This document shows, piece by piece, positions 44,421 through 56,800 of a stretch of 64,000 bases of DNA; position 1 is the stretch's first letter; each line of letters begins with the position of its first letter. Below the pieces are notes generated by a model. That model was not told where the DNA came from and did no database searches. It was given only the letters and a program-made list of their open reading frames with translations. The DNA comes from Torymus aiolomorphi (lineage: Eukaryota; Arthropoda; Insecta; Hymenoptera; Torymidae), in assembly GCA_036365515.1 (NCBI GenBank), contig CM070876.1, forward strand, positions 107,659,310-107,723,309, given 5' to 3'. The position numbers and the translations under genes are program-made.

Positions 44421-45212
44421 GCTGGATTTTCTCTGCTGTGTCTGTGTGACCGCGCTTATTTTATACAGGTGATTATTAAATGAATATGATTTTTCCCTTT
44501 TTCTTTTGTAGGTGAGTCCAAATAAGGAGAGAGAAAGAAAAGAAAAAAAATCCTGCTTGGGAGGTAAGTTATATTTTTTGATTATTCTTAACAATTTTCG
44601 CATAAATAAAATCGTTCTACGTATAAGATACGGTTTAACTTAAAACATCTTATTTGTCCTTTCCGTGGTATGTTTATCTGTGTGTCGCCAAACGACAATT
44701 TTTATTTTCGATTAAAGCCAAATTTGATGTTTTCTTTTAATGTTTGCATGCGAATGATCGAGTTCCGTCAAATTGTGATTTTCGTGGACGTTATTTTCGT
44801 GATATGTTGCTAATGAAGTGTTGGATGAAATCGCGATATTTTAATATTAGTTGTTCCTTATGTGTGTCTACTGGCCCTGGCGGGGTCCCATTACGTGGTA
44901 ATCTCACCCTGTGCTCGCGTAGTTTTGCGTAGGTTGCATTTTTGTATCCTCTGGGGCCCCTTATCGCATTCGTTTAATTATTGATATGGGCTCCTTAGTT
45001 TTCCTCTCAGCTCTTTCTTGCAGAGCTTACTCTGACTTCACACCGAGTAGTTGTGCTGCAACCCTGAATTCTATTCTCTTTTTGTGTTCTCCGAGTGAAG
45101 TTCCATTTGTGTCAAAACTATTTCTTTGTGTGTGTGAGGGAAATTATTTATTTCCTAATATAGAACTTTGTAAGTCTAACTATTCCTCGCGTGTGATATT
45201 CCTGTGTACCAC

Positions 45213-45356
45213 ATGGCTGCGGTAGGATCAAGTAACGCCCTTCCCGGCAGTAAGCCGATGGATTTCGTGTATTTGCACCGACCAACCCCCTTGGCCCGGG
45301 TCATCCCGTATATACAGAACCCGTCGGGGGTGCAGGCGCGCCGCTACGTACACGTA
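45213..45356 (+). CDS. Putative first coding exon, JmjN-like
   Basis: ATG at 45213 in good context (ACCACATGG) opens exactly 48 codons ending at a GTAAGT donor (45357). The peptide (…YLHRPTPLARVIPYIQNPSG…) has Tyr-Ile-x-x-Ile and Pro spacing reminiscent of the JmjN segment that precedes JmjC domains. It lies far upstream of the JmjC block, on the same strand. The assignment is tentative. Confidence 0.35.
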
Positions 45357-45366
45357 GTAAGTAATT

Positions 45367-47589
45367 TTTGCCCCAAAGGTCCCTTATAATTCTCCCTTTT
45401 CTTTTTCTCATAGAGAAAGCTTTGTAAAAAAATTCCAAAGGAGGAAAAAAAACATTGAAAAAGATATTTATAAGACAATATAAGGTAAAGTACCCAATTA
45501 AGAGACGATTTTCGGGACTTTTTCAATTTAAAAAATGAATAACTAAATCACATAACAGTGAATGCTATCATGGCTGATTCGAAGCGCTAATTCTCTTAGA
45601 ATAAATATCTTTTTTTTCAAATTTGAAGTTAATGCTATATTCCATAGATTATTATCAACATAGTGACAGTGATTTTAGTGCCTATTATGAAGCATGATTT
45701 TCCTGCTGGCACCAATATTTCATAATTACAACTGTTGACACCGTGACTGAACTTTACGCGCTCGGTCAACATGCAGAACAATTAGGATTAGAGAGTGAGG
45801 GCAGAAAGAAGCAAACTACATATTAATTTGAGAAAACTGTCATGGCACTTTATTAGAAAGAGAACAACACCCTTCGAGAGTGGTTTTGGCTGCTCTCGAC
45901 TTGAGCTACGACGCGACACTAAACTCTTCCTCAATTCGCGAATTCAAACTGTGCTCGCAGAAACGTACACACGGGAAAAGAGGGGTGGGAGAGGCTCACG
46001 TACGCCCGCATCCACACATACATTACAAAGCGCGAAATATATGACAAAGCAATTGTGACGCGGTCGGTTTTGAACATCTCTCTCTAGCATATAAAAGCTC
46101 GGCCACAACAACAACCCTTATTATGAAACAGAATAAAATATCCTTTTTCTAGCTTTTTTCACGTTTTTGGTACTTACGCAACTTATTTTTTATGTTAAAT
46201 TTATTTATAATATACAAAAATGTGAAAGGGTTTTACTTTATATTATTTTTCAAAATTTCTCAATAATTCTAAATTAGCACTTATACCGTGTAATAGTTCC
46301 TATCACTGTTAAAAATATTCTTAAATTTAACACACATTTAATGTACAGTTGCACATTAAATTCAAGTTTTTTTTTATATTGAAGTATTTTAATGCAAAAA
46401 CTTAACTTTAATGAATTATTACGGAAATTTAAGGTACTGCTACAAAAATTAAGAATTTTGTCTTTGAATTCTCATATATATGTAGACATGAAAATCAATA
46501 TAAAATTTAATTGAATTTAATATACTTCATAAAATTTCAATTTATGTGGCGAGTGCTCATTTTAAGTGTAGAATATAAAATTTTACTAAATAAAAATTCA
46601 CTCATATTTCCTACTTAATTTTTATATTTCTGCATCAATTTTTACTCTTTTGAGTTTAGAGTGATAGTATTTGCATTAGAAATTTAAATGTCGTCTATAA
46701 TGACGCGCCACTTTTGTATCTATAACGTATAAAATTTAATGTATTTTTTTTTTTTTTTTTTTTAAAGTCTAAATCTGAAATGATTAACATTGATGCAGTA
46801 TATTTAAAATATTTCATATTTAATTAAATAAGTTACTGTTTTTATTAACAATTATTATTAATGTGACAAATATTATGATGTATAAGGTGTTTAAAATTTC
46901 ATGAGCATTCACTTTAGATCTAATGTTCTGCACTTAATCGTATTTCGGATATAAACACGATTTCTATTATACCGTCATGGCTTTTAATTTTCACTTATAT
47001 TTTTAATCTTACGAAACATTAGTGACATACTCCGATTATAATCTCAGTTTCCATTTGACAACTTCGTCAGATTTTTATTCAATTTAAAAATGTTTAAACG
47101 ATAGGGTGTAAATTTTCCATTAAATGTAATTTTTTCATGGGTTTAATTAAACAACCTATTAAATTTTTAGTAATACAAATTATTATTTAGTATGACGTTC
47201 TGTCATATTTAATAGACGGTATATTAACTTAAGAATCTTGCATCTAATTTTTCAATTAATTTAATGTATCATTCTGCATCAAATTTCATATACGAATTGT
47301 TAAATTTCATGAAATTGTATTGAACTTTAAACTATATCAATAAATAGTATTTCGTTAGGTGTATTATATTTAATAGGAGGTAAATTAATTTTAAGACTCT
47401 GGTATCACACCACTAACAATGATATATATTTTTATATGTTTGGGAAGCATATAGTGCATAGATATTAGTATCTTTTTATATCTATTCCTATGATGTTTAA
47501 TTATCTATAAAATTCATTTTTATATGACTGTTTCATAATAGGAACCACTTTTCACCTTGTGTCACAACAGAGTACTTTACCTTATGTGT
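45367..47589. other. Mostly AT-rich DNA; intron-like interval
   Basis: Contains a less AT-rich island at about 45700-46130 with no recognised gene, a poly-T run near 46746, and otherwise AATT-rich sequence. A CTCATAGAGAAAGCTTTGT motif at ~45407 resembles 62016-62042, hinting at a dispersed repeat edge. Confidence 0.45.
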
Positions 47590-47960
47590 ATATTAGTTGA
47601 TTTTAATAATTTTGTTTTCGTGGATGTGTGTGTGTGTGTGTGTGTGTGTGTCTGTGTGTGTGTGTGAATTCTTCATATCTCCGAAACGGATCAACCGATT
47701 TTCGTCGAGTAAGCTTATTCTCTTCGTTTCGCGAGAAAAGAAAGGTATCCTGATGGATTTGAGCCTCTATCGGCTTCCTTCTGTTCTTTGTAGAGGTAGT
47801 TTTTGAATAGCTCTCGGTCGAGTTCTTTTGGCAACATGATTTGGCCCAGAAATTTCGGAAATATTTGGGGTTAAAACTATTTTAGCCCTCTTTTAAAATC
47901 GTAATTATTCGGGAACGCATTTATGTATACTAGAAAATGGAAATAACATGCGCTTTGCGC
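47590..47960. repeat. Dispersed repeat with (TG)n tract
   Basis: A (TG)n run followed by ATCTCCGAAACGGATCAACCGATTTTCG-like text and a GAGTTCTTTTGGCAA...TTTCGGAAATATTTGGGGTTAAAA block. Related text lies at 62130-62860 and 63010-63125. The frame 47597-47806 is a by-product. Confidence 0.6.
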
Positions 47961-48654
47961 GCGTGTTGTGTACCTGCTTTGTTCTGTAATAGCCATTTAT
48001 TATTTTTAAGGTTAGGATCTTTTCTTATATTGGAAATTCGAAAAAGAGCACACAAGTACGGACCGGCGCACTACTAAAGATAAGTGCTCGACGTGTGAAA
48101 TTTCGCTAAGAAAATATAATTTGAAGGATATTATTACAGTTAATTATTTATTTATTTTTCATACATAAATTAAAAATCATACCTATTATTTTATTCACAA
48201 TATATAAATAATTTAAAAATTAATTCTTTTTTCTTCATAAATGAATTTAATTATAACTTTTTGTAGTGAGGTTAATTAAGGGGATAGGCAATCTACGTTG
48301 TCTGTAGCTTCGTGTCTCCGGGTGACGTTCTTCTGTTTCATGAGGAATGCTTAACGCGATCTCCTCTGCTGGTAGTATCTTTTCGTTTTGCCGTAGTTGC
48401 TATCTTGGGCGGGTCGCGTTCAATAATCGTCGCCTTTTACCCGTGATTGACGGCTGATTTTGCAATTTCTCGTTGCCGGGCTTTTAAGATAATGCTAAGT
48501 TTGTAACAGAGATTCGCGAGAAAAAATTCTGCTTCTTCTTTTTTTTCGCTATCATCCTTCCATTATCGTATTCGACGAATCTTAGCCCTGCATAACTGCA
48601 ATTAATATAACCCTCACAATCCGGAATGAGAAATAAAATATTAGGTGTTATACC

Positions 48655-49000
48655 TTAGATTTTTAATTCTTTAAGACGCCCGGCTAGGTCGTCAAAGGCT
48701 TGATCGTATTTATTGAATTTCTCATCGATGCTTCTACTTCGTTTTGTGGCAAACTTCCTTATTATCCCTATTTGTTTGCGCGACTGCCTTTGATTCCTTA
48801 TTATCCATTGGATGGCTCTTGTGTGGTGATCCAGACCAGACGTGATTTTATTTATTACTTCTCTTTGTTCGTTAATGAGCATTCCAAAATTTGTGACTTC
48901 ATCACATAAGGCGGCGATTGTCGCCCACTATTCCTCTTGAGAGTCGCGCAACCGTCGCCGTTCCTCTTCCAGCCCTATCACTCGATATAATAGACGGGTG
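48655..49000 (-). pseudogene. Coiled-coil fragment, possible retroelement relic
   Basis: The minus-strand frame 48655-48882 continues upstream to about 49000 in the same frame through one stop (TAG near 48925). Charged, Glu/Arg/Lys-rich heptad-like sequence (LEEERRRLRDSQEE, then REVINKITSGLD, then RSIDEKFNKYDQAFDDLAGR). The style resembles the small coiled-coil frame upstream of gag in gypsy-2 (61118-61390), but homology is not established. Confidence 0.3.
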
Positions 49001-49203
49001 TCTGCGAACACGGTGTGGATTTTCGGTACCATTTCGGCTGGTGGCCCAATTTATAACACTCTAATGAAAGGAAAAGAAAATACGTTCCCGCTCTTTGGAG
49101 GCTACTGGTCGACTGAACTCTCCCGGTACTATACTATTATCTTTGCCTCCTGGCATCTGGCGAGGGTCCTGTTGCAATTTATCGCTAACGCGTACTGACA
49201 CAT

Positions 49204-49473
49204 GTGAGACGTGCTTACCTTCTTTCCATCTCGCGGCCTAATCTTTCCCGGATGCGATTGCGAGCTTTCCTCCATTGGTTTTTTCTTAGTTTCCACAGGT
49301 GGTTGATGCTCCCAATTCGCGGGAGATTCAGCGCGTTTACGGATTTGCTCCGGCGCCAAACTCGTGACTTCCATTCCCAGCGTCTGAGACCTACCGGTGT
49401 GGTCGGTTTATTCTTAAATGATAAGAACGGGGAGCCTTTGGAGGGCAGGGCGGCCGAGTTCATCGCGAAATAG
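49204..49473 (+). other. Open frame before the JmjC exon, uncertain exon
   Basis: The 3' half (…RLRPTGVVGLFLNDKNGEPL…) is protein-like and ends at TAG 49471, without a clear splice donor. It may belong to the decayed JmjC gene. Confidence 0.25.
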
Positions 49474-49556
49474 CTGGTGCGGATCCTAAATTATTCTCAT
49501 TTATCTCATTTCATGTATATGTTTATATTAATTAATTTGTACTTTCCTTCTCAGGG

Positions 49557-50593
49557 TCAGCCGTCAGCTTCGGTTCTCCCTATAGAACTGGGGGCGATCG
49601 GCGGTTATGTCGATCTGTGTTTCGATGACATCGCGGCCGGCCGCACACGTCCAGCATACGGAATGAATTTCATCGCCCGCAATGCCCGGTTGCCTACCCA
49701 CTTGGCGGATGCTCCCCTTAACATCCTTAATGGTATGCATCCTTGCTTCGGTCGGTCGGTCGGTCGGGATTAACGTTCCCACGTTCTACCTGGCCGGGCG
49801 GCTAGACTTTACCGAAATCCATATAGAAGATAGATGTTTGGATTCGGTAAATCTCATGCACTGGGGCGAGGAGGGTGCCGAAAAATTGTGGATGTTTATT
49901 GATCCATGATTTAATGCGGCACTCACCGCCATTATCCGGCAGAGATTGGCCGAATTGCGCTTAGGGGGGGAATATGTTTCTCATGCTGAGGGCTACTCTA
50001 TGCCTTATCATCATAAGAACATAGTCCTCACCCCTAAGTTGTTGAGGGCTAGCGGGATTGCCTTCCAGATCGTTGCACAGCGGCCTGGGACTATTATATA
50101 TGTTAGGGAGGGTGTCCTCCATCAGGTTCTAAATACCGGTCTTAACCTGGCGGAGGCTGTTAACTTGGGTGGACCCGGGTGGAACCACCTGGCACACACC
50201 TTCGTGCCCTGTGGTTGTGATGACGGACGCTGCGCGGTTGAGGCCATTCCACCGAACCCTGCCTCCTATGAGACGTTAACTAGGCATGCGGCTCGGGTAC
50301 ATGAATGTCCTCAACCGGGTTGCCCGCACACAGCGCCCACAGTGGCCCTTGCTTGCCGACACACCCGGATGCACGGTAGGGGGGCGGCTGGTGCTCTATT
50401 CTCATGCCGTCTGTGCCCGACTGTGTTCGTGAGTGAGGGCTACTTGCTGCGGCACCTCGGGGAGAAACACCCCGATGGTGCATCCCGGGACAGGTTGCGG
50501 CTGTGCCCTGGCTGCCACCGCTTATACAGCTCGAAGAGTTTAGCTAAGCATAAGCGGCGGTGCGCAGCCCTGGCTTCTGCTCCCGCGCCTTAA
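49557..50593 (+). pseudogene. JmjC domain plus C2H2 zinc fingers, broken
   Basis: Follows a good splice acceptor (TTTCCTTCTCAG at 49545-49556). JmjC domains are Fe(II)/2-oxoglutarate dioxygenases, usually protein-lysine demethylases. Seen here: GMNFIARN..., INVPTFYLAGR, the iron-binding H-x-E in EIHIED (His codon 49819), the WMFIDP segment, and the distal His in HQVLNTGLNLAEAVNLGG (codon 50120). Three C2H2/C2HC-type fingers follow: a C-x4-C...H-x3-H unit, FSCRLC...HLGEKH, and CPGCHRLY...HKRRC. The chain is broken by a shift in the GGTC repeat at 49749-49768 and by TGA at 49907-49909, and ends at TAA 50591. The composition is much richer in GC than the neighbourhood. The combination is unusual; it could be a host gene relic or cargo of an unknown mobile element. 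Confidence 0.6.
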
Positions 50594-50665
50594 GGCAGTA
50601 TTTCTTTTTCTATTCTCATAGCTTCTTTTTACCAACGTTTTCTCTTCCTTTCTTTTTGCTGACAG

Positions 50666-51295
50666 GACTTGCTGCATCCGCCACAGGGCTTAGGAGCGTG
50701 ATAAGAGCCTGCTGTTCGTGCTGCTGCCTTGGTTCCCAGCGCGGCTTTCCGCTGACGGTGCTTGCGGCTGCTGTTGCATTCCTCCGCCAGTGATCTTCCC
50801 TTGGAGGGGATGTCTCCAATAGTGGAGATTCGGCGCGAGTATGGTGGACCCGCTATAAGAGGGCCCCGTCCTGCTGTAGGAGCCACACTCGTTCTGGCAT
50901 CTCTTCAGCCGTTACCGCCATATTACTTGTTTTTCAAAACCATGGAGCTGCGTATAACGTGCGCCGCCGAACCAGCCTTCCTGGTCACTATTGCGGTGCC
51001 TGTTGATGGAAGGTCGACTCCCCTTGCTGAGGTAAGCTTTCTTCCTGCGTCCATGTTTATCTTCCTTTAGACACCATCCTAATGATTGTTTTCCTGTTCC
51101 TTTTCTTTCAGTCGGACGCTATTCCACGATTTGCCGGCCGGGCGGTCAATCTGTCGGAACGGGCCGTGGTCGGCCTCCCAATCGGGGCCGCGGCCGCGGA
51201 TTATGCCGCAATCGCCGGAGTCCGATGCTACGCGCCTGGGGAGCTCGGCAGAGGGTCCGCTCGCCATCGCCTACTAAGATCGTAGGCCCGGAGCC
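50666..51295 (+). pseudogene. Downstream exon pair of the JmjC locus, unrecognised
   Basis: A polypyrimidine tract and CAG (50641-50665) precede a GC-rich segment coding SPIVEIRREYGG...LRITCAAEPAFLVTIAVPVDGR. It ends at a GTAAGC donor (51032), then a short 80-bp intron with a TTTCTTTCAG acceptor (51111). The frame continues in phase (…FAGRAVNLSERAVVGLPIGA…) to TAG 51283. I recognise no domain. A neighbouring frame becomes protein-like after ~51240, hinting at a shift. Confidence 0.4.
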
Positions 51296-51443
51296 CGTTT
51301 CCGGCGACGAGGAAATCCAGCTGCTGTCGTCTAGCCGGCGTGGCACGCCGACGACCTGCCAGGCCACCAACTCCCGCAGCCAGGCTGTCCTATAAGCCGT
51401 CCGCCGTGGCCGTCCTGTGGCCGTTGTGCCACCTCTGCAGCGC
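51296..51443 (+). pseudogene. GC-rich exon remnant
   Basis: One frame reads an acidic, Ser-rich stretch (GPEPVSGDEEIQLLSS) then a stop at ~51392. It runs up to the foldback insertion and probably continued into 52169. Confidence 0.3.
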
Positions 51444-52160
51444 ACAGTGTTCTATTTTGAAAAAAAATGGACAAAATGAAATATCTCGCGAACGGATATC
51501 GATAGCCGGATGAATCCAACTGCATTTTAAAGTTGAAGTTGGAAATGAAAAATGAAAGTCGAATAAATAACGTATTTTCGGCTTTTTCATTGTAGACTTT
51601 CTGGCTATCAATTTTTTCGATCAAAAAAATATGTACTCCTGTAGTGTTTGATGCAAGGAATCCGAATTTGATGTCAGAATTGTCCTATCGCACACCAATT
51701 TGTTTTTAAATCTGAAAACTCCATAAAAAATACGAAAAATTCACCCTGAAAAAATGGAGCATTATTGAGTAATTTCGACTTCAAATTCGGATTCAGCGAA
51801 TCAAAATACATGGGTACATAAATACAAGTACACCAATTTGCTTTAAAAACAAATTGGTGTGCGATAGGACAATTCTGACATCAAATTCGAATTCCTTGCA
51901 TCAAACACTACATGAGTACATATTTTTTTGGTCGAAAAAATTGATAGCCAGAAAGTCTACAATGAAAAAGCCGAAAATACGTTATTTATTCGACTTTCAT
52001 TTTTCATTTCCAAGGTCACAGGGTCAAATGATCAGTACTGGACTATTTTTCCTTTATTGTACATTACTTCCACTTTAAAATGCAGCTGGATTCATCCGGC
52101 TATCGATATCCGTTCGCGAGATATTTCATTTTGTCCATTTTCTTTCAAAATAAAACACTG
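51444..52160. mobile_element. 717-bp foldback element with 8-bp target duplication
   Basis: Long arms: CAGTGTTCTATTTTGAAA at the left is mirrored by TTTCAAAATAAAACACTG at the right. The ~270-bp arms include AAATATCTCGCGAACGGATA and the ACGTTATTTATTCGACTTTC block. The right arm has an extra ~50-bp insert near 52015-52068. TGCAGCGC is duplicated at 51436-51443 and 52161-52168. It splits the GC-rich exon of the JmjC locus. Confidence 0.85.
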
Positions 52161-52168
52161 TGCAGCGC

Positions 52169-52478
52169 CGCTCTCCAGCGCCCTCCGGCCGCAGGTGGGC
52201 TTTTAATGCTCAGGCCATGATGCCGCCCTCACCGGAGCCGGCGGCCGTACCCCGGGGGCGTGGTGCCGCCCGCTGCCGCCTGGGAGGACGTGTTCGAGGC
52301 CAGGACCATCTGCCCTCGGACGACCTGCCTCTTTGCCGGCCTTTCACCGACGCCGAGGCCCGATACTGGGGGGCCCAGGATGACCTCGCCACGATTGCAG
52401 CATCGATCGCTTCCGGTGAATCTCCGCCGAGGCCCCAGCCCATTTCACTTCGTTTGTCGAACACTTCGACATAATAAA
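52169..52478 (+). pseudogene. Putative terminal exon of the JmjC locus with poly(A) signal
   Basis: The open frame to TAA at ~52472 (…RPFTDAEARYWGAQDDLATI… then a Pro/Ser-rich end) is GC-rich like the upstream exons, and AATAAA lies at 52473-52478. This gives a plausible gene end. The link to upstream exons is by position and composition only. Confidence 0.35.
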
Positions 52479-53831
52479 TGTACTCCTTGCGTGCATTTTA
52501 TTTTATTTCAATATATTGATCTTTTACCAGATTTTCTTGTGTCCTTGTTTATTTCTCACGGTTTCCACCTCCCGTCTCCTTTCCATTGATCTATATCTAT
52601 ATTATATCATATCTATATTTATATTTATATTATGTGAAGATATATGTCTGAAAAGTGTAAGTGTAATTATAATACAAAGTGTGTCGTGATGGTTTTGTTT
52701 AAATTTGGGAAGTAGTTTGAGTTCAAGATGGAAATGCTGAATGAAATTTAATATTGAAAAGCATGTGCATTGGCAAGATTGAATTAAATATTTTTAAAGA
52801 AGAGGCAGTAAAAAATTTTTATCGCATAAAAATAAATACATCTTTAAGAAGGATGAAAGTGACATATTAAGTCTAACTCCCTATAGGATATATAATTCAA
52901 TTCAGAAGATTTGTGAATTGCGATAACTTCCAAGATTTATCTCTACACATAAAAGCGACAAGCCTGCTCACAAGAATACAGGCTTAGATCCAAGATAATC
53001 AAGTGATCATTGAGTTTCAAGAAAATAATTGTGATCAACGGCCGTGTATCCACACGTAACGTAACCCTAAAAGTTCAAATATTCGTTCTCTTTTTTTTCA
53101 ACCCTTTAGGAGTTCTTTTTGCAAAAAAAATTACCTATTCCAGACCGATCACATCGAGTCTTTTAATGAGCCACTATTTTCGGCCATCGCTTTTGCAAAG
53201 GTTCGAATATTCATGTCTTCCCCTTTCTTTTGCTATTATAGTGTATGTTATGTTTTTACTTTCATTGGAAAATATTAGTCCGTGACGTTATATCCTTATA
53301 AATTTATTCTTATGAATTATAAATTTGGTTAGTTAATTTAGGTTATAATTATATGAAGGCTTACAGACATTTCGTATCATTCTAAAATCTGCGCCCGAAC
53401 TTTGTATGGCCGTGCCACCATAATAATTTTTTTGTACTAACTGCTTACCTCAGTTAATTCGTTAGAGTATCTAGCTACGTAGATAAGTGTATCAACAACT
53501 TCTTACCACGCGGTCGGGGGTATCTGTGCGCCATACGTGCCCTGCATTACCATATGCGGGTACGAGTCCCGCGTTACCCGCCTGACGGGTGATTTGTGAT
53601 CAGTGTCACATGTCAGGTCTCGTGTTTAGTGCAACACCCTTGGATCGTTGGAGTGACTGGGCATTGTAGCGTACATACCTATTTTTGGAGCGGCGTCCGA
53701 GGGCCGCGGAAAAATTTATAATAATTGCGAGATAAGCAAAGGTGTCGTGTGGCGTCCGAGGGCCGTGGTAGGAACAATTTTTTCTTGTTGGCTAGTTTTA
53801 TTATCCTACCGCTCGTCCCTTTTATGGCCTA
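52479..53831. other. AT-rich then mixed sequence, nothing recognised
   Basis: 52479-53450 is AT-rich without genes. 53480-53830 is richer in GC and holds a repeated GGCGTCCGAGGGCCGYGG phrase (53691 and 53751). It may be the 3' non-coding part of gypsy-2; no LTR pair was found. Confidence 0.45.
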
Positions 53832-56800
53832 TTACAGCGTTTCGTCCGCTTCTTGTGGTGGTTCTGCCGAGTTAGGTGTTGGTTTAGGTAGTTCGAAGCT
53901 ATGTTTAATCATGTCCATATGGACTATAAGTGTGTGTTCCCTCTTTCTTATTTCTACGCTATGAGTTCCATAGTTAACATCCAGGATCCCGCACGGTCCT
54001 ACGTACTCCTGGTCTGTTTTCCCGTGTTTAGGTTTCTTCAGCATGTAGACCATCTCCCCTTCACGGAAATGCCGTATATTCTGGCGCTGATCGTAATAGA
54101 ACTTTGATTTATATTTGGCTTGAGTTAAATTCATGGCTTCTAACGTCCGCAGCTGGGCGAGCGATTGTGCTGTGTCTGTCATGTATTCGTTATATGTCAG
54201 TAGGTGCTCCCTAGGAGGGAAACTAGACGGCGTTCGGGCTCTCAAGCCGAACACTATTTCGTGCGGTGTGTAACCTGACCCTTCGTGCACGGTGGTGTTA
54301 TAAGAATGCTGTGCAAGCGGTAGCAACTTATCCCAGTCCGTACATTCCTTTAAGTAAAACTTCAAATATTCATTGAGTGTGTGATGCATCCTCTCGATGC
54401 CGCCGTAAGACTGGGGATGGTAAGCCGTGGTTGAAAATTTATTAATTTTAAAAATCCGCGCGAAATCTTCTAAGGTACGGTTCATAAAATGAGGTCCCTG
54501 ATCTGATATTAAGGTGACTGGGGACCCAAAATAACAGATTAACTTTTCCGTTAAAGCGCGGATAACCTCTTCTGCCGTTGCTTGCCTCACGGGTGCCAGT
54601 ATGCAGTACTTACTGAAGTTATCTTGCATTTTTAGTATGTACTGGTTCTCCGCCGATGTCAGTTCCTTCGGGCCCACGAAGTCGATAGATATTTTGCTAA
54701 ATGGCCTTGCTAGCGTGTCGCTTATTAGCATTGGGAGTTTTGTCTTAACCCGCACTAATTTTTGCGTTTGGCAGCCGGGACAGCCCCGCATACACTGTCG
54801 CACGTCCGCTTGCATGGCTCGCCAGTAATATTCGTGGGCTAGTTTATCGTACGTCTTTGTCATACCCTTGTGACCGCCTATAGCTGATTCGTGATACTCT
54901 TTGATAAGCCGGAATCTGTCTTGCACTCGCGGCACCGGTAAATTGTTCCTGAAGAAGAATATACAGATGTCCATTCCCTTGCAGGCTTTGTTTATTTGAT
55001 CAATAAAGAAGCTCCATTCCGCGTTGGTTAACATTCCTAGGTCTTTTATTATGCCTACTGACCTTATTTCAGATTCTTCTAGTCGTTGTTTTAGCGCCCT
55101 CACGCAACGTTTTATATCCTGCCGAATGGGTCTGTTGTCCACATGATCCTTGATAAAGATCCCGAACATTTTCGAGGTACCAATATTCGTTACCCAAGTT
55201 TCTTCGATTTCTCGTTGTGTGATCGTCAGCTCATCCTCTGACAAGTATCGGCTTTCGAATAAAGCTCCTAAAATTTTAGTGCCCGCGGATAAGTCAGTGG
55301 ATAGAGTATATATTAAATTATCGCGATAAGCGAAGGGGTGTTCGTCCAGCTGCTGTACTGCCGTAAACCGCTCTTCAGTATCGACGTCGCGCGCCCAAGG
55401 TGGTGATGCATATATTGGCCTTGCCTCGGCTGTGAGATAGCGGGTCAACGCTCTGTGATGACGTGGAGACGGATCAGCTGTGCGGTCGGGTGACTCAACC
55501 GCACTCTCCGCGCTCAGCCCTCCTGTCTCTCCTATCGGTTCGCACTTCTCGCCAGCTGGTATACTTGTACGTGAGGTATCATATGGCGGCGTGGTCGCTG
55601 CCCTTTCCTCTATCGGCAGATAAGGTGTAAAGTGCAGTCCTTCCAGATGTAGGTGCACGAAATTGCTTTCGTCGTTGCTTCTGTAATGGAGGTATCGAAC
55701 CGTGTCTCCAGTATAAAAGTGAATGCATATATTCCTCCTATAAGTCCGGGAGAAGATAAAGACACAATCGGCGTCCCCATACTTATTTTGTGAGGATAGA
55801 ATTTCACACGCTTCTTGCGGGTTGCCACAATCTGCTAATGCCGGGCTGTTTAATAGTTCGTTTCGGAGTTCTACAGCGGTTATTTTTAAACCCGCTATCC
55901 TTATCAATGAGTCGAATAGGCAATTTCCTACCGGACCTGATGGTATATCGACATTTTGGCGTAATATCAAATGCGGCTGTGCACATCGCAGTTTTTCGTC
56001 ATATACGTAAAATCTCTGGGTTTCAGCATCCATATGTTCACCGGCAGGGCTCTCCTTCTCGTCTCCAATATTTTCGCTTGTTAAGTTGAACGATTCATGG
56101 CCTTGATATTGTTTCCCCCCTAGGGCTTGCTCATCTTCTCGTTGGTCCCTTACGTTTAGGTCGTTTGGACCTTGGGCGTGCGCCATATTCGCATCAATAT
56201 TGTCGGAAGGGCTTGTATCGACTGATCTCATACTTACGTCACTATTGTAAAATGGTGAAATGCAATAGTATTCCTTTCGAAGACTGTAGTCACGGGGGGG
56301 TTGATTCTCCAGAAACGCGTCGCCCGAGGGTGCATCCTCCCCAATTGTACGATCGGCCGACTGCTCATTTCGCCTGACTTGAGCGGTAGTTGTTTTGGGA
56401 GTCGACAATTGCCACGTATGCTCGAAGTCCGGATGCGCGTTGGCAGCCTTGAATATAGGTTCCGTCTCTTCATTAATTTCCCATATGTCGATGCGCACTC
56501 TTGATTTTCCCCCCTTCTCACGTTTTTCCAATTCCACGGCGAATTTTGATTTCTTACCTTCATTTTTGTTTAGCAACGCCTCCTGTAGCATGCTTGACAG
56601 CGTCGTATTCCTGACTCCTGAGTCCCCGGGCCTCTCTTCCTTATTGGTTGGCTAGGTAGCGCTCTCAAGTGCCGACTGAAGGGATATATTTTCTGTGCTT
56701 ACCCTATGCACCTCTAGCGTTGGTGTCATGTTCTTTTCGCTCTCTTTTTCCAGGGGCCCTTCCTCAATATCGTTCTCCCTCCTCTGAGGTGATTTTGCTT

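Noticed and set aside
49564..49782. Minus-strand frame opposite the JmjC exon
   Set aside because: The plus strand carries the recognisable JmjC residues; the antisense frame has no domain.
55610..56089. Frames antisense or out of frame to the OTU/integrase half
   Set aside because: Shadows of the 919-codon frame.
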